This document shows positions 55,736-64,000 of a stretch of 64,000 bases of DNA, one piece after another. The DNA comes from CATQGW01 sp965242565. GTDB lineage: Bacteria; Chloroflexota; Dehalococcoidia; Bin125. Numbering within the stretch: the first letter of the stretch is position 1; every line of letters starts with the position of its first letter. A program made the position numbers and the translations under genes. Under the pieces are notes generated by a model, which saw nothing but the letters and a program-made list of their open reading frames with translations, had not been told where the DNA came from and made no database searches. Location: positions 1,426,001 through 1,490,000 of the forward strand of contig OZ251457.1 in the NCBI GenBank assembly GCA_965242565.1, written 5' to 3'.

Positions 55736-56830
55736 ATGCGCGCAGCCGTCCTCGACGCACCCAACACCCCGCTCAAAATCAAAGACCTCGTCCAGGACGA
55801 GCCCCAACACGGCGAAGTCCGCGTCCGCATGGGCGCCGCCGGCATCTGCGCCTCCGACCACCACATCATCGAGGGCACCGCCGCCTTCCCCCTGCCCTCC
55901 GTGCTCGGACACGAAGGCGCGGGCACGATCGAAGCCGTCGGCCCCGGCGTCCGCGAACTCAAACCCGGCGACCGCTGCATCCTCTCCTTCGTCACCCCCT
56001 GCGGACAGTGCCCCACCTGCCGCAAGGGGCAGCCGCAACTCTGCGACGCGCACCAGGCGACCGGCTCGCGGCTGCTCGACGGCACCGTCCGACTGCACGA
56101 CCGGAACGGCGGCGAGGTCTTCCAGATGGGCAAGCTCGGCGTCTTCGGCGAGCATGTCGTCACCGCGCAACAGGCCTGCTTCCCCATCCCCGACGAAGTG
56201 CCGATGGATGTCGCCGCCCTGATCGGCTGCTCCGTCACCACCGGCGTCGGCGCCGTGATCAACCAGCCCACCGCCCACGCCGGCATGACCGTCGCCGTGA
56301 TCGGCGCGGGCGGCGTCGGCCTCAACGCCATCCAGGGCGCGAGAATGCTCAATGCCTCGCGGATCATCGCCGTCGACATCCACGACCACAAGCTGGAGTT
56401 CGCCCGCCGCTTCGGCGCAACCGACACCGTCAACGCGCGCAACGTGGACGCCGCGGCGGCAGTGCGCGAGCTCTCCAACGGCGGCGTCGATTTCGCCTTC
56501 GACACCTTCGGCTCCTCCGAAACCGCCAACCAGGCGCTCGACTCCGCCGGCAAGGGCGGCACGGCCGTCGTAGTGGGGATCGCGCCGATGGAAGACCGCG
56601 GCTCGGTCGATCTGGTGGACATGGTGCGCAAGCAGAAGACGCTGGTCGGCAGCTACTACGGCTCCGCCAGCCCCCATCGCACCTTCCAGACGCTCGTCGA
56701 CATGTACGTCACCGGCCGCATCGAAATCGACCACATCGTCCAGCGCCGCTACCCGCTCGACGAAATCAACGAGGCCTTCCAGGACCTCGAGCAGGGCAAA
56801 GACGGCCGCGGCGTCATCGTCTTCGACTGA
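55736..56830 (+). CDS. Zinc-dependent alcohol dehydrogenase (MDR superfamily)
   Basis: 364 aa. Structural zinc Cys cluster CGQCPTCRKGQPQLC (~87-101), catalytic-zinc region GICASDHHIIEG and GHEGAGTIEAVG, and Rossmann motif VIGAGGVGLNA (~180). Length and the TGSRLLDGT loop place it with class III-like/aryl-alcohol dehydrogenases. It oxidises alcohols or hydroxymethyl adducts with NAD(P); substrate unknown. AAAGGGAG lies 7 nt before the ATG. Confidence 0.92.
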   Translation: MRAAVLDAPNTPLKIKDLVQDEPQHGEVRVRMGAAGICASDHHIIEGTAAFPLPSVLGHEGAGTIEAVGPGVRELKPGDRCILSFVTPCGQCPTCRKGQPQLCDAHQATGSRLLDGTVRLHDRNGGEVFQMGKLGVFGEHVVTAQQACFPIPDEVPMDVAALIGCSVTTGVGAVINQPTAHAGMTVAVIGAGGVGLNAIQGARMLNASRIIAVDIHDHKLEFARRFGATDTVNARNVDAAAAVRELSNGGVDFAFDTFGSSETANQALDSAGKGGTAVVVGIAPMEDRGSVDLVDMVRKQKTLVGSYYGSASPHRTFQTLVDMYVTGRIEIDHIVQRRYPLDEINEAFQDLEQGKDGRGVIVFD

Positions 56831-57196
56831 CCCCGGCCGCGGCGCACCCGCCCTCCGTCATTCCCGCGCCCCCACCTCCGTCACTCCCGCGCTCGCCGCG
56901 GGTATCTCGACGTGAACAGCACCAACCCCGCACCACTCCTCCGTCACGTTCTCGCCCCCGTTTCTTCGTCGCCCCGACCCCCTCCGTCGCCCCCGACTTG
57001 ATCGGGGGCCCAAACCCAACTCCGTTCGCAGCACGAGGCCCAGTCTCGCCTCCCAACGCCCGTTCGTAGGTCATCTCGAGACGCCGGCGCCGCTGGCAGC
57101 CGCCGCATGGATTCCCGCGCAAGGCGGGAATGACGAAGGGACGGGGCGGGAATGACGGAAGGACGGCGGCGGAAACGATGGAAGCGTGAACAGCCC
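56831..57196. repeat. Intergenic repeat remnants
   Basis: A decayed A hairpin (56879-56922), a B left half with altered arms CCCCCGA/TCGGGGG (56985 to ~57085) and a C palindrome (~57107-57135). No gene. Confidence 0.8.
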
Positions 57197-58297
57197 CTAA
57201 CCGCCCCCAACCTCCAGCACCCCCTGCTCATCCCGACGCAGCAGGTCCCAGTCGATCTCATACCCCAGGCCCGCGCCCGTCGGCGCATGCACCACGCCGC
57301 CGCTCATATCGATGTCCTCCACCAGACCGAACATGTTCGAGCCGGTGCTGGGGAAGTATTCGAAGAACTCGCAGTTCGGGACGGCCATCGTCACGTGCAG
57401 ATTGGCCACGTTGTTCAGCGAGTTGCCGCCGTGGTGAATCTCGCACTTCATCTTGAAGCCCTCCGCCAGATGGCAGAGCCGTACCAGCGGCGTGATCCCG
57501 CCCGTCACCGCCACATCGCCGCGCAGGATGTCGGTCGCGTACTGTGTGATCCATGACGCCATCCCGTAGTAGCGGCCGGGCGCGAACTCCGTGGACATGA
57601 TCGGAATGTCCAGCTTGCGGCACAGCTTCACGTAGCTGTAGATGTCCTCCTCCACCAGCGGATCCTCGTACCAGTAGTAGTCCAGCTCCTCGATCGCCCG
57701 CCCCACCCGCACCGCGTCCTCGTAGCAGTACGCCCACATTGAGTCCAGCATCAGGATCAGCTCGCCGCCCACCGCCTCGCGCACCGCGCGGCAGATCTCG
57801 ATGTCCGCCTTCGGATCGGAGTGCGGGTGAATCTTGTGCGCGCTCCAGCCGTCCGCCTGGAAACGCAGCGCCTCTTCCGCGTACTCCTGCGGCGTCTCCC
57901 ACCACGCCGTGCTGGAATAGACCGGCGCCGACTCCTTGCACGTGCCCAGCAGACGGTGAATCGGCTGCCCCGCGAGCTTGCCGTTGATGTCCCACAGGCA
58001 GATATCGATCGCCCCGATCACCGACGTGTGAATCGCCCGATTCTGCTTCCACAGATCCGCCCAGATCGCCCCGATGTCCTGCGGGTTGCGCCCAATCACC
58101 CGCGGCGCCGCCACATCGATCAGCGACTGCCCGTGATGCTCCGGCCGACTCAGAAAGGCGTTGCCGGAAATGCCGGCGTCGGTCTCCACCGTCACCACCC
58201 CCAACTCCCGCTTCCCTCCGAACCGCATCCCCGAGCCAACCCGCCACGGCTCCACCTCCCAGCCAAACGACTCCACCCGAACCTTCGTGATCTGCAT
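57197..58297 (-). CDS. Enolase-superfamily (mandelate racemase/muconate-lactonizing) enzyme
   Basis: 366 aa. Metal ligands Asp185 (LMLDSMW), Glu211 (YWYEDP) and Glu237 (STEFAPG) are in the expected barrel positions. The catalytic pair on one side is Lys155-x-His157 (SAHKIHPH) instead of the usual K-x-K, and a His near 288 (CEIHHGG) can serve on the other. This pattern fits sugar-acid dehydratases rather than a racemase, but the substrate is open. AAGGAG precedes the ATG. Enolase-superfamily expansion is a known trait of SAR202 Chloroflexota. Confidence 0.88.
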   Translation of the reverse strand: MQITKVRVESFGWEVEPWRVGSGMRFGGKRELGVVTVETDAGISGNAFLSRPEHHGQSLIDVAAPRVIGRNPQDIGAIWADLWKQNRAIHTSVIGAIDICLWDINGKLAGQPIHRLLGTCKESAPVYSSTAWWETPQEYAEEALRFQADGWSAHKIHPHSDPKADIEICRAVREAVGGELILMLDSMWAYCYEDAVRVGRAIEELDYYWYEDPLVEEDIYSYVKLCRKLDIPIMSTEFAPGRYYGMASWITQYATDILRGDVAVTGGITPLVRLCHLAEGFKMKCEIHHGGNSLNNVANLHVTMAVPNCEFFEYFPSTGSNMFGLVEDIDMSGGVVHAPTGAGLGYEIDWDLLRRDEQGVLEVGGG

Positions 58298-58340
58298 CAG
58301 AACGCTCCTTCGCGCGCAGCTGCAACAGCTTGAACCGCCG

Positions 58341-59198
58341 TCACAGCTGCGACAGATTGGTGACGAGGTTGTAGATAAACCAGCCGTCGCCCGTCACGAA
58401 CGACTCCGGCTTCGCCCGCTGATTATCGCGCATGATCCCCAGCCCGTCGGAGAACGGCTCGAACGACACGATCCGGTCGTAGCGCACCCGAAACCGCTCA
58501 CGCTCCCCGTGGAAGTAGATGTGCTTCGTCGTCACCCCCAGCAACCCGCGATCGGCCAGCACCGTCTCCTCCCGCGACACGCTCCGCCCTTTGAACGCGC
58601 TCGGACGGTAGTACAGCCCCTTCGCCACGCGGATGCTCACCCCGTGCGAACTGCCCCGAAACTCCCGTACCGTCTTCGTCTGGTAATACGCCGCGTCCGG
58701 AATCACCCAGACCAGATCCTCCGACTTCATCAGATTGAACGGCACGTGCCCTCCGAAGCGCGGCTCATCCGGCAACTTCCCCTCCATCACATCGCGCAAC
58801 ACCGCGGCCTCCACTGTCTTCGTCCACAGCCCGCTCCGATCCAGATCCTCCTCGCCGAGCTCAAAGTGGGCGCGGAAACTGCCCACGGCGTGCTCCTCCT
58901 CGCGGCTCAGGATGCCGTCGTCCAGCGCCACATCCACCGAATGCTCAAACGCGCCGACCAGCAGCCGGTCCCGCGCCGCGCCGACCAGCGACGCCGCATC
59001 CAGCGATGCGCCCAACTCCTCCAGCAGCCCCGCGTCCAGCACCGCATCGCGCGCCTGCTGCGTCAGCCGCGCCAGCGCCTCGCGCTCGCGGCGTTCCTCC
59101 GCCTCACGCTCCCCTTTGCACGCCTTATGTTCCCAGCGCAGAAACGACGCGCTCTCGAAAAAGCCCACATGCTGCCGGCACATCGCGCAGGTCGGCAT
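58341..59198 (-). CDS. Conserved protein: N-terminal Cys motif, TerB-like helix region, C-terminal PH-like domain
   Basis: 285 aa. N-terminal CAMCR...KACKG could be a partial zinc knuckle. The middle (DVALDDGILSREEEHAVGSF) resembles TerB-like EF-hand-mimic helices. The C-terminal ~110 residues (YYRPSAFKGRSVSREETVLADRGLLGVTTKHIYFHGE...) look like a bacterial PH-type lipid- or protein-binding domain. Found in uncharacterised proteins of Actinobacteria and Chloroflexota (from memory). GGGAGG is 6 nt before the ATG. Lies between the enolase-superfamily and crotonase genes on the same strand. Function unknown. Confidence 0.7.
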   Translation of the reverse strand: MPTCAMCRQHVGFFESASFLRWEHKACKGEREAEERREREALARLTQQARDAVLDAGLLEELGASLDAASLVGAARDRLLVGAFEHSVDVALDDGILSREEEHAVGSFRAHFELGEEDLDRSGLWTKTVEAAVLRDVMEGKLPDEPRFGGHVPFNLMKSEDLVWVIPDAAYYQTKTVREFRGSSHGVSIRVAKGLYYRPSAFKGRSVSREETVLADRGLLGVTTKHIYFHGERERFRVRYDRIVSFEPFSDGLGIMRDNQRAKPESFVTGDGWFIYNLVTNLSQL

Positions 59199-59213
59199 CG
59201 CCCGCCTCCCTCT

Positions 59214-60038
59214 CTACCGCCCGTGGAACTGCGGCTCCCGCTTCTCCAGGAACGAGCGGATGCCTTCTTCGCGATCTTCGCTGTTCGAGCTGATGCTCAG
59301 CGCCCATGCCTCGCGCTCCAGCTGGCCGTCGAAATCGATGTCCGCGCTCTGCTGCACGAGACGCTTCGTCAGCTCCACCGCCAGGCTCGGCCCGCGCGCG
59401 ATCCGCTCCGCCAGCCCCAGGCTCTCCGCCATCAGCTGCTCCGGATCCACCACCCGGTTCACGATCCCCCACTCCGCCGCCTGCGACGCGCCCACGCTCT
59501 CGCCCGTGAACATCATCTCCAGCGCCCGCCCCGTGCCGATCAGCCGCGGCAGGTGATACGTCGAGCCCGTATCCGGCGAAATCGCCCGATGCACGAACGC
59601 CGACACGAAGCGCGCGTTGCTCGACGCGATCCGAATGTCGCAGACCAGCGCCAGCGACATCCCCGCGCCCGCCGCCGCGCCGTTGACCGCCGCGATCGTC
59701 GGTTTCGGGTACGCCTTGATCGCGCTGAACAGCGAGCCCCAGTGCCCGATCGGCGCCGTCGTGTGCCGCCGATAGGCCGACTCCACAAACGCCTTGCCCT
59801 CCGCCCGCGCCTGCTCGTCCTCGCCCACATCCGCGCCCGCGCAGAAGCCGCGGCCCTCCCCGGTGATCACCAGCACCTTCACCGAGTCGTCGTGCCGCGT
59901 CGATTCCACCACGTCGAGCAGCTCGTGGACGAGCCGCCCGCCCACCGCGTTCATCTTCTCCGGGCGGCGCAGCGTCGCCAGCGCCACGCCTTCCGCTGCG
60001 CCGTCCAGCCGCTCCAGCGTCACCTGCTCGTAGTCCAT
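59214..60038 (-). CDS. Enoyl-CoA hydratase/isomerase (crotonase) family, PaaG-like
   Basis: 274 aa. Oxyanion-hole segments GFCAGADV (~66) and GAAAGAGMSLALVCDIR (~120); the active-site stretch HRAISPDTGSTYHLPRLIG carries Asp in place of the hydratase Glu, as in PaaG/isomerase-type crotonases. Substrate unknown. AAGGAGAGG precedes the ATG. Between an SDR gene upstream and the PH-like gene downstream, all on one strand with short gaps. Confidence 0.9.
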   Translation of the reverse strand: MDYEQVTLERLDGAAEGVALATLRRPEKMNAVGGRLVHELLDVVESTRHDDSVKVLVITGEGRGFCAGADVGEDEQARAEGKAFVESAYRRHTTAPIGHWGSLFSAIKAYPKPTIAAVNGAAAGAGMSLALVCDIRIASSNARFVSAFVHRAISPDTGSTYHLPRLIGTGRALEMMFTGESVGASQAAEWGIVNRVVDPEQLMAESLGLAERIARGPSLAVELTKRLVQQSADIDFDGQLEREAWALSISSNSEDREEGIRSFLEKREPQFHGR

Positions 60039-60071
60039 CGTCGCGTCCTCTCCTTATGTGTGCTGATGTCC

Positions 60072-60851
60072 TTAGACCTTGTAGCCGCCGTCGACGCTGA
60101 TCACCTGCCCGGTGATCCCCGCCGACTCCGGAGCCGCGAGCAGCGAGGCCATCGGCCCCAACTCCTCCGGTTCGAGCACCCGATCCTGCAAATTCTCCGC
60201 CGCCCGCAGCGCGTGCGCCTCGTCCGCCGACATCCCCATCGCCTTGCCCATCCCCTCCCAGTCCACCAGCGCCGTGTTCGTCCAGCCCGGGCAGAGGCAG
60301 TTGACCGTAATCCCGTGCGCCGCCGTGTCATGCGCCAGCGCCCGCGTGAAGCCGATCAGGCCGTGCTTCGCGCATGTGTAGGCCAGCGCCCCGCCGCTCC
60401 GCTTTGAGTAGCCCGAGCCGATGTTGATGATCCGACCGTAGCCCGCGTCGCGCATCAGCGGCAGCGCCTCCCGCGTCGTCCAGTAGGCCGAGGTCAGATT
60501 GAGCGCCAGATTGGCCTCGAACACGTCGTCGTCGTGCGTGAACGGATTCTGGCTGCCCCGCAGCGGCGCGCCGCCGCCCACATTGTTGACCAGAATGTCC
60601 ACCCGCCCGAACGCCGCAAACGCCTCCCGCACCGGAACCTTGGCCTCCTCCCGATCCAGCGCGTCGGCGACGACGGCCAGCCCCGACGAGCCGACATCCT
60701 CAGCCTCAGCCACCACCGAGTCCAGCTGCTCCCGCGTCCGCGAGGACACCACAACCCGCGCCCCGTCGCGCGCCATCTCCAGCGCGATCGCCCGCCCAAT
60801 CCCGCGCCCGCCGCCGGTCACCACCGCCACCCGCTCATCCAACCGTCCCAT
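60072..60851 (-). CDS. Short-chain dehydrogenase/reductase (SDR)
   Basis: 259-aa classical SDR. Cofactor motif TGGGRGIG (12-19), NNVGGG in place of NNAG, Ser/Tyr/Lys catalytic residues in IGSGYSK...AYTCAKHG, and CPGWTNT and GQVISVDGGYKV near the C-terminus. FabG-like; an NAD(P)-dependent 3-hydroxyacyl or other alcohol dehydrogenase. GGAGGG is 5 nt before the ATG. With the crotonase downstream it could form a beta-oxidation pair. Confidence 0.92.
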   Translation of the reverse strand: MGRLDERVAVVTGGGRGIGRAIALEMARDGARVVVSSRTREQLDSVVAEAEDVGSSGLAVVADALDREEAKVPVREAFAAFGRVDILVNNVGGGAPLRGSQNPFTHDDDVFEANLALNLTSAYWTTREALPLMRDAGYGRIINIGSGYSKRSGGALAYTCAKHGLIGFTRALAHDTAAHGITVNCLCPGWTNTALVDWEGMGKAMGMSADEAHALRAAENLQDRVLEPEELGPMASLLAAPESAGITGQVISVDGGYKV

Positions 60852-61262
60852 GCGCGCCCTCCGTCCGTTCAGCGCAGGATAGAGGGTCCCGCCTCAGCGC
60901 CGCGAACAGCCGGCCTGCTGGGGCTCCGACCAACTCGGTCAAAGCTCCCCACCGTCGCGGCCATCGCAGTAGGGGCAGTCGTCCCCCTCTCGTCATCCCC
61001 ACGCCAACCCCTGCGAAAATTCTTCAGCTGCCGCGGCGAGCGGCCGTGCATTCTGCTCATGCACGGCGATGCCCCCGATCACAAGATGCCTCTTGTTCGC
61101 CGATCCTGCCTAGTCGCCGTACAGGAGAAACATCAGCCGCCTTTGAAGATGCGAAAGTAGGGAAGACAGGCGGTGGGCGAAACGCCAAACCCGCGCGAAA
61201 GGAAGGCAGAGGCATCACCGCGTTCCCCGCCAAGAATAGCCGCTCCCCCGCCCGGCTGCGGA
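60852..61262. other. Gene-free intergenic stretch
   Basis: About 410 nt upstream of the SDR gene. No A, B or C repeats, no RNA gene and no ORF with a convincing start were seen. Somewhat less GC-rich than average, so it may contain the promoter of the 57-61 kb minus-strand group. Confidence 0.6.
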
Positions 61263-61484
61263 TCACACATCGATCACCTGATCGTCGCCGCGCCGACGAC
61301 GAAAGCGCACCCGCTCCCCTAGCGGTCCTGGCCCCTTCACCAGAATCACCAGCGGCCCAACCACCATCGCGGCGCTCAGCAACATCAGCATCGCCGCCGC
61401 GCCGCCGACCACGACGATCGCCAGCAGCGCGCAGACCAGCATCGCCGTCGCCGCGAACAAAATCCGCCGCCCGATTGCGCTCAT
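61263..61484 (-). CDS. Small membrane protein (two transmembrane helices)
   Basis: 73 aa: a long hydrophobic stretch (LFAATAMLVCALLAIVVVGGA and AAMLMLLSAAMVVGPLVILV) and a basic C-terminus (RVRFRRRRGDD). AGGAGG 6 nt before the ATG supports it. It starts 10 nt after the carboxylase stop, same strand. No family recognised; could assist a membrane-bound complex (speculative). Confidence 0.7.
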   Translation of the reverse strand: MSAIGRRILFAATAMLVCALLAIVVVGGAAAMLMLLSAAMVVGPLVILVKGPGPLGERVRFRRRRGDDQVIDV

Positions 61485-61494
61485 CGCAGACCTC

Positions 61495-63057
61495 CTACAC
61501 GCACGTCGGCCACGAGGCCAACGTCTTCGTCTCGCCCCGCGGCGGCGGAACCGCCGGGAAGCGCCGCACCGCCTCCAGCAGCCAGCCCCGCGTCTCCGCC
61601 GGATCGATGATCTCGTCCAAATTCATGATGCCGGCTGCGCCGTAGGGTTCGTGCCCCAGCGTCCAGTCGTCGATCAGACGCTGCCGCTCCGCCTCCGGAT
61701 CCGCCGCCCGTTCCAGATCCCGCGCATGCACCACATTCACCCCCACCCCCGGATCCATGAACGAAATCTCCGCCCCCGGCCACGCCGTCACCAGCGCGTT
61801 GTCCAAACTGTTCCCCGACAGCGAGAAGTATGCCAGACCGAACGCCTTGCGCAGCACCACCGTAAAGCGCGGTACCGTCGTCAGCGCCAGCGCCTCCAGG
61901 AACATGATCGCCTTGTGCAGCAGACGGTTATGTTCCGGCTGGCTGCCCACGATGAAGCCCGGCACGTCCTGCAGAAACACCAGCGGAATGTTGAACGCCT
62001 CGCACAGACACAGAAACTGCGTCGCCTTGTCGCACGTCTCCGGCGTCAGCGCCCCGGCGTTAAACATCGGATTGCTCGCCGCAATCCCCACCGTCCGCCC
62101 GCCGATCCGCGCCAGCGCCGTAATCAGCGACCGTCCGAAACGCGGCTTCAACTCCAACATCGCCCCCTCGTCCACGATCCGCGCGATCACCCGATGCATG
62201 TCGTACGCCCGCTGCCGTCGCGTCGGCACCAACTCCGCCAGCCGCGAATCGGCCTCCGCCCGATCGTAACCATCGACCACCGGCGGCGGCTCCCAGCAGT
62301 TGTCCGGCATGTACGACAAAAACTCCTTGATCAGCCCAATCGCCTCGTCCTCGTCCGCCGCCACCTGGTCGATCTGCCCCGTGCGATCGAGATGCACATC
62401 CACCCCGCCCAGATCCTCCAGCGAAATCCGCTCGCCCGTCGCGATCTCGATCACCCGCGGGCTCGAGACCGCCATCGACGAGCCGCGCACCTGCACGACG
62501 AAATCGGAAAACGCTCCGTGAAACGACGAGCCGCCGAACGACTCGCCCAGAATCGCCGTGGCCAGCGGGATTCGCCGCCGCCGACGCCCCATCTCCAGCC
62601 CCGGCGGAATCTTGCTGAAGCCCTCTGATCCCAGCGCATCCGGCAGCCGCGCGCCGCCCGTCTCCCCGAAATAGACATAGGGCACGCCCTGCGTCAGCGC
62701 CTGCTCGTAGATGCGCTTCATCCGCTTTCCGCCCACCACCGAAGACGACCCATGCAGCACCGTAATGTCGTCCCCGCAGGCCGCCGCCGGGCGCCCCTCA
62801 ATCGTCCCCCAGCCTCCGATCTTGCCGTCGCCTGGCGTGCGTTCGCGCACATCCGGATGCTCCGACACCGCAAACGTCCCAATCTCGCGGAACGAGCCGG
62901 GATCAAACAGGCGATCCAGGCGCTCGCGGATGGTGAGGCGTCCACGGTCGTGCTGACGGGCGATTCGGTCGTCGGAGCCCATCTGCTCGACGATGCGCGC
63001 GCGGCGGGCGTGGAGGTCGTCGCGGATCTGTTGGGGTGTGCGGACGGCGTCGGTCAT
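61495..63057 (-). CDS. Acyl-CoA carboxylase carboxyltransferase (beta) subunit
   Basis: 520 aa, the crotonase-fold carboxyltransferase that moves CO2 from biotin to an acyl-CoA (propionyl-, acetyl- or methylcrotonyl-CoA). Features: RERLDRLFDPGSFREIG, FGETGGARLPDALGSEG, GGSSFHGAFSDFVV (oxyanion region of the first half), VDEGAMLELKPRFGRSLI, and FLQDVPGFIVGSQPEHN (second half). The biotin carboxylase/biotin carrier partner is not in the window. The start codon overlaps the TAA of the upstream nuclease gene by one base (TAATG). Confidence 0.9.
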   Translation of the reverse strand: MTDAVRTPQQIRDDLHARRARIVEQMGSDDRIARQHDRGRLTIRERLDRLFDPGSFREIGTFAVSEHPDVRERTPGDGKIGGWGTIEGRPAAACGDDITVLHGSSSVVGGKRMKRIYEQALTQGVPYVYFGETGGARLPDALGSEGFSKIPPGLEMGRRRRRIPLATAILGESFGGSSFHGAFSDFVVQVRGSSMAVSSPRVIEIATGERISLEDLGGVDVHLDRTGQIDQVAADEDEAIGLIKEFLSYMPDNCWEPPPVVDGYDRAEADSRLAELVPTRRQRAYDMHRVIARIVDEGAMLELKPRFGRSLITALARIGGRTVGIAASNPMFNAGALTPETCDKATQFLCLCEAFNIPLVFLQDVPGFIVGSQPEHNRLLHKAIMFLEALALTTVPRFTVVLRKAFGLAYFSLSGNSLDNALVTAWPGAEISFMDPGVGVNVVHARDLERAADPEAERQRLIDDWTLGHEPYGAAGIMNLDEIIDPAETRGWLLEAVRRFPAVPPPRGETKTLASWPTCV

Positions 63058-64000
63058 TACGTCTTCTCCAGCTGCATCGGTGAGGGGAGTTCGACAGGTT
63101 CGGCGTTGCCGGTGTGGGTGAAGAGCAGCCAGGCTTCGGCGACGGGTTCGCCCGTTGCGGCGAGCATCTGGGCGTAGGTTGTGACTTGTTGCTGGTACTG
63201 CCGGCGGCGCTCGGCGTTGAGCGAGCGGTCGCTTTTGAAGTCGACGACGACCCAGCCGCGCGGCTCGCGGAAGGCGAGGTCGGCAAGACCTTCGGTGATG
63301 ACGACCTGCGCAGGATCGGCGTTATCGGCGGCTGCGCCGTTGGCGGCGCGGACAAGCGGGAGTTCAAAGTGCCGCTGGTCGGCGCGGGCGGCGCGGCGCA
63401 TCAGGTCGGTATCGAGCGCGCGGCGGACTTCGGCGGTGAAGTCCGCCTGGTCCAGGCTGTACTCGTCGGCGACGCGGCCGGCGATTGCAGCTGAGCGGTC
63501 GGGGGCGGAGAGATCGGCGAGCGCGAGCGCGCGGTGGAGTGCGACGCCGCGGGTGACGGCAGCGGCGCGCGCGGAGGCGGGAGGGATGTAATCGCTGCGG
63601 TCGGCGGGCGAGTCATCGTCGTCTTCGTACTGTTCGGCGCCCGACTCGCGGGCGGCCTTTTCTGCGTCGTGTTCTGCGTCGTGTTCTGCGTCGTGTTCTG
63701 CATCGTGTCCGTCGGGTTCACCGTCGTGGGCGGCCTGGGAGGGTGCGACGGTGACGACATTGACTGCGCCGGCAGCGAGCGCGGCGGCGCGGCGGGCCTG
63801 CCAGGCCTCGGTGAGCCGCTCGTGGTCGACGGTTGCGGGCGTTGAACTGGCCGGCTGGAAGGCGTCAAACTGGTCGGGCTCGATTTCGAGCAGGTGGTCG
63901 GGCGATGCGGTTTGGAGCGGCTCGTCGAGGAAAGCGGCGAAGCTGGAGCTGCGGGTGGTGCGCGCGAGGAAGTGAGGCAGGATCAGCCAGTCTTCGGCGC
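63057..64000 (-). CDS. AddA/UvrD-type helicase-nuclease, C-terminal part (partial)
   Basis: The frame is open from the window edge to TAA at 63057-63059 (about 313 residues). It ends in an AddA/RecB-like PD-(D/E)XK nuclease: a GVALHRALALADL start helix, then EGLADLAFREPRGWVVVDFKSD (Asp and Asp-x-Lys catalytic residues) and RQYQQQVTTYAQML (the QxxxY motif). The upstream part is acidic and holds a short (HDAE)4 repeat from 12-bp units. The helicase domains should lie beyond position 64000. Such proteins resect double-strand breaks and degrade foreign DNA. Coupled to the carboxylase gene by one base overlap. Confidence 0.82.
   Translation of the reverse strand, partial: AEDWLILPHFLARTTRSSSFAAFLDEPLQTASPDHLLEIEPDQFDAFQPASSTPATVDHERLTEAWQARRAAALAAGAVNVVTVAPSQAAHDGEPDGHDAEHDAEHDAEHDAEKAARESGAEQYEDDDDSPADRSDYIPPASARAAAVTRGVALHRALALADLSAPDRSAAIAGRVADEYSLDQADFTAEVRRALDTDLMRRAARADQRHFELPLVRAANGAAADNADPAQVVITEGLADLAFREPRGWVVVDFKSDRSLNAERRRQYQQQVTTYAQMLAATGEPVAEAWLLFTHTGNAEPVELPSPMQLEKT

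Noticed and set aside
60852..61262. Small ORFs or an RNA gene in the 410-nt gap
   Set aside because: Open frames lack starts with ribosome-binding sites and no recognisable RNA structure was seen.

Overview
The window reads as a GC-rich (visibly well over 60%) bacterial chromosome segment. No rRNA or tRNA gene was seen. The gene content points to an uncultured, probably heterotrophic Chloroflexota-type bacterium (SAR202/Dehalococcoidia-like). The markers are three class III (CaiB/BaiF) CoA-transferases, two crotonases, a thiolase, an acyl-CoA mutase, an acyl-CoA carboxylase, a 2-hydroxyacyl-CoA lyase, an enolase-superfamily enzyme, an LLM-type flavin oxidoreductase, two aldo/keto reductases, Uma2 proteins, and large secreted proteins with a 'GWNLVSW'-type C-terminal module. 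This assignment is an inference from gene content, not from a marker gene.

Layout. 1-1454: response regulator (cut by the window edge) and a membrane-anchored triple-repeat protein. 1578-4132: two translationally coupled class III CoA-transferases, one apparently lacking the catalytic Asp. 4981-8676 and 11984-21174: large exported proteins (FG-GAP propeller, CSLREA beta-helix, Ig-like proteins, an Asp/Ser/Met-repeat protein), most ending in a shared module. These are interrupted by a small phage-type packaging cassette (zinc ribbon, TerL, TerS; 9875-11711) and by dense intergenic hairpin repeats. 21984-24797: thiolase, crotonase, Uma2. 24947-29785: single-polypeptide ATP-dependent restriction-modification enzyme (type ISP-like). 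29813-32766: CoA-transferase plus B12-dependent mutase large subunit with isobutyryl-CoA-mutase-like substrate residues. 32789-35458: overlapping genes for a DUF429 protein, a YkgJ-type Cys-cluster protein and a KamA-family radical SAM enzyme. 35891-39275: metallophosphoesterase, aldo/keto reductase and a secreted M23 peptidase-like protein. 39397-39715: broken GIY-YIG gene between inverted hairpins. 39778-42050: Uma2 and 2-hydroxyacyl-CoA lyase. 42150-47550: SNF2 helicase with an in-frame TAG, an IMPase gene fragment, an adenine methyltransferase and a small unknown gene. 47661-50978: IMPase, 2-hydroxyacid dehydrogenase, coiled-coil protein, LLM oxidoreductase. 50998-55680: less GC-rich cluster with three different nuclease folds. 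55736-61484: dehydrogenases, enolase-superfamily enzyme, crotonase, SDR, small proteins. 61495-64000: acyl-CoA carboxylase subunit overlapping an AddA/UvrD-type nuclease gene that runs off the window.

The most unusual feature is the intergenic repeat system. It has (i) an 'A' hairpin with 9-bp arms, also in a longer form; (ii) 150-bp 'B' elements with inverted copies of a hairpin at both ends, at least six full-length; (iii) short 'C' palindromes (TTCCCGC/GCGGGAA) and 22-23-bp tandem runs; and (iv) a triplicated ~225-bp unit. Inverted A hairpins bracket a decayed GIY-YIG nuclease gene, which suggests the hairpins are ends of a mobile unit.

How the genes work together: CoA-transferases, mutase, crotonases, thiolase, 2-hydroxyacyl-CoA lyase and carboxylase fit catabolism of diverse (branched, oxidised) carboxylic acids through CoA esters. 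The restriction, helicase-methylase and nuclease loci form scattered defence modules. The exported proteins probably build a cell-surface layer. Coordinates come from reading frames plus start-codon/Shine-Dalgarno inspection; family calls are from motif recognition without database searches.
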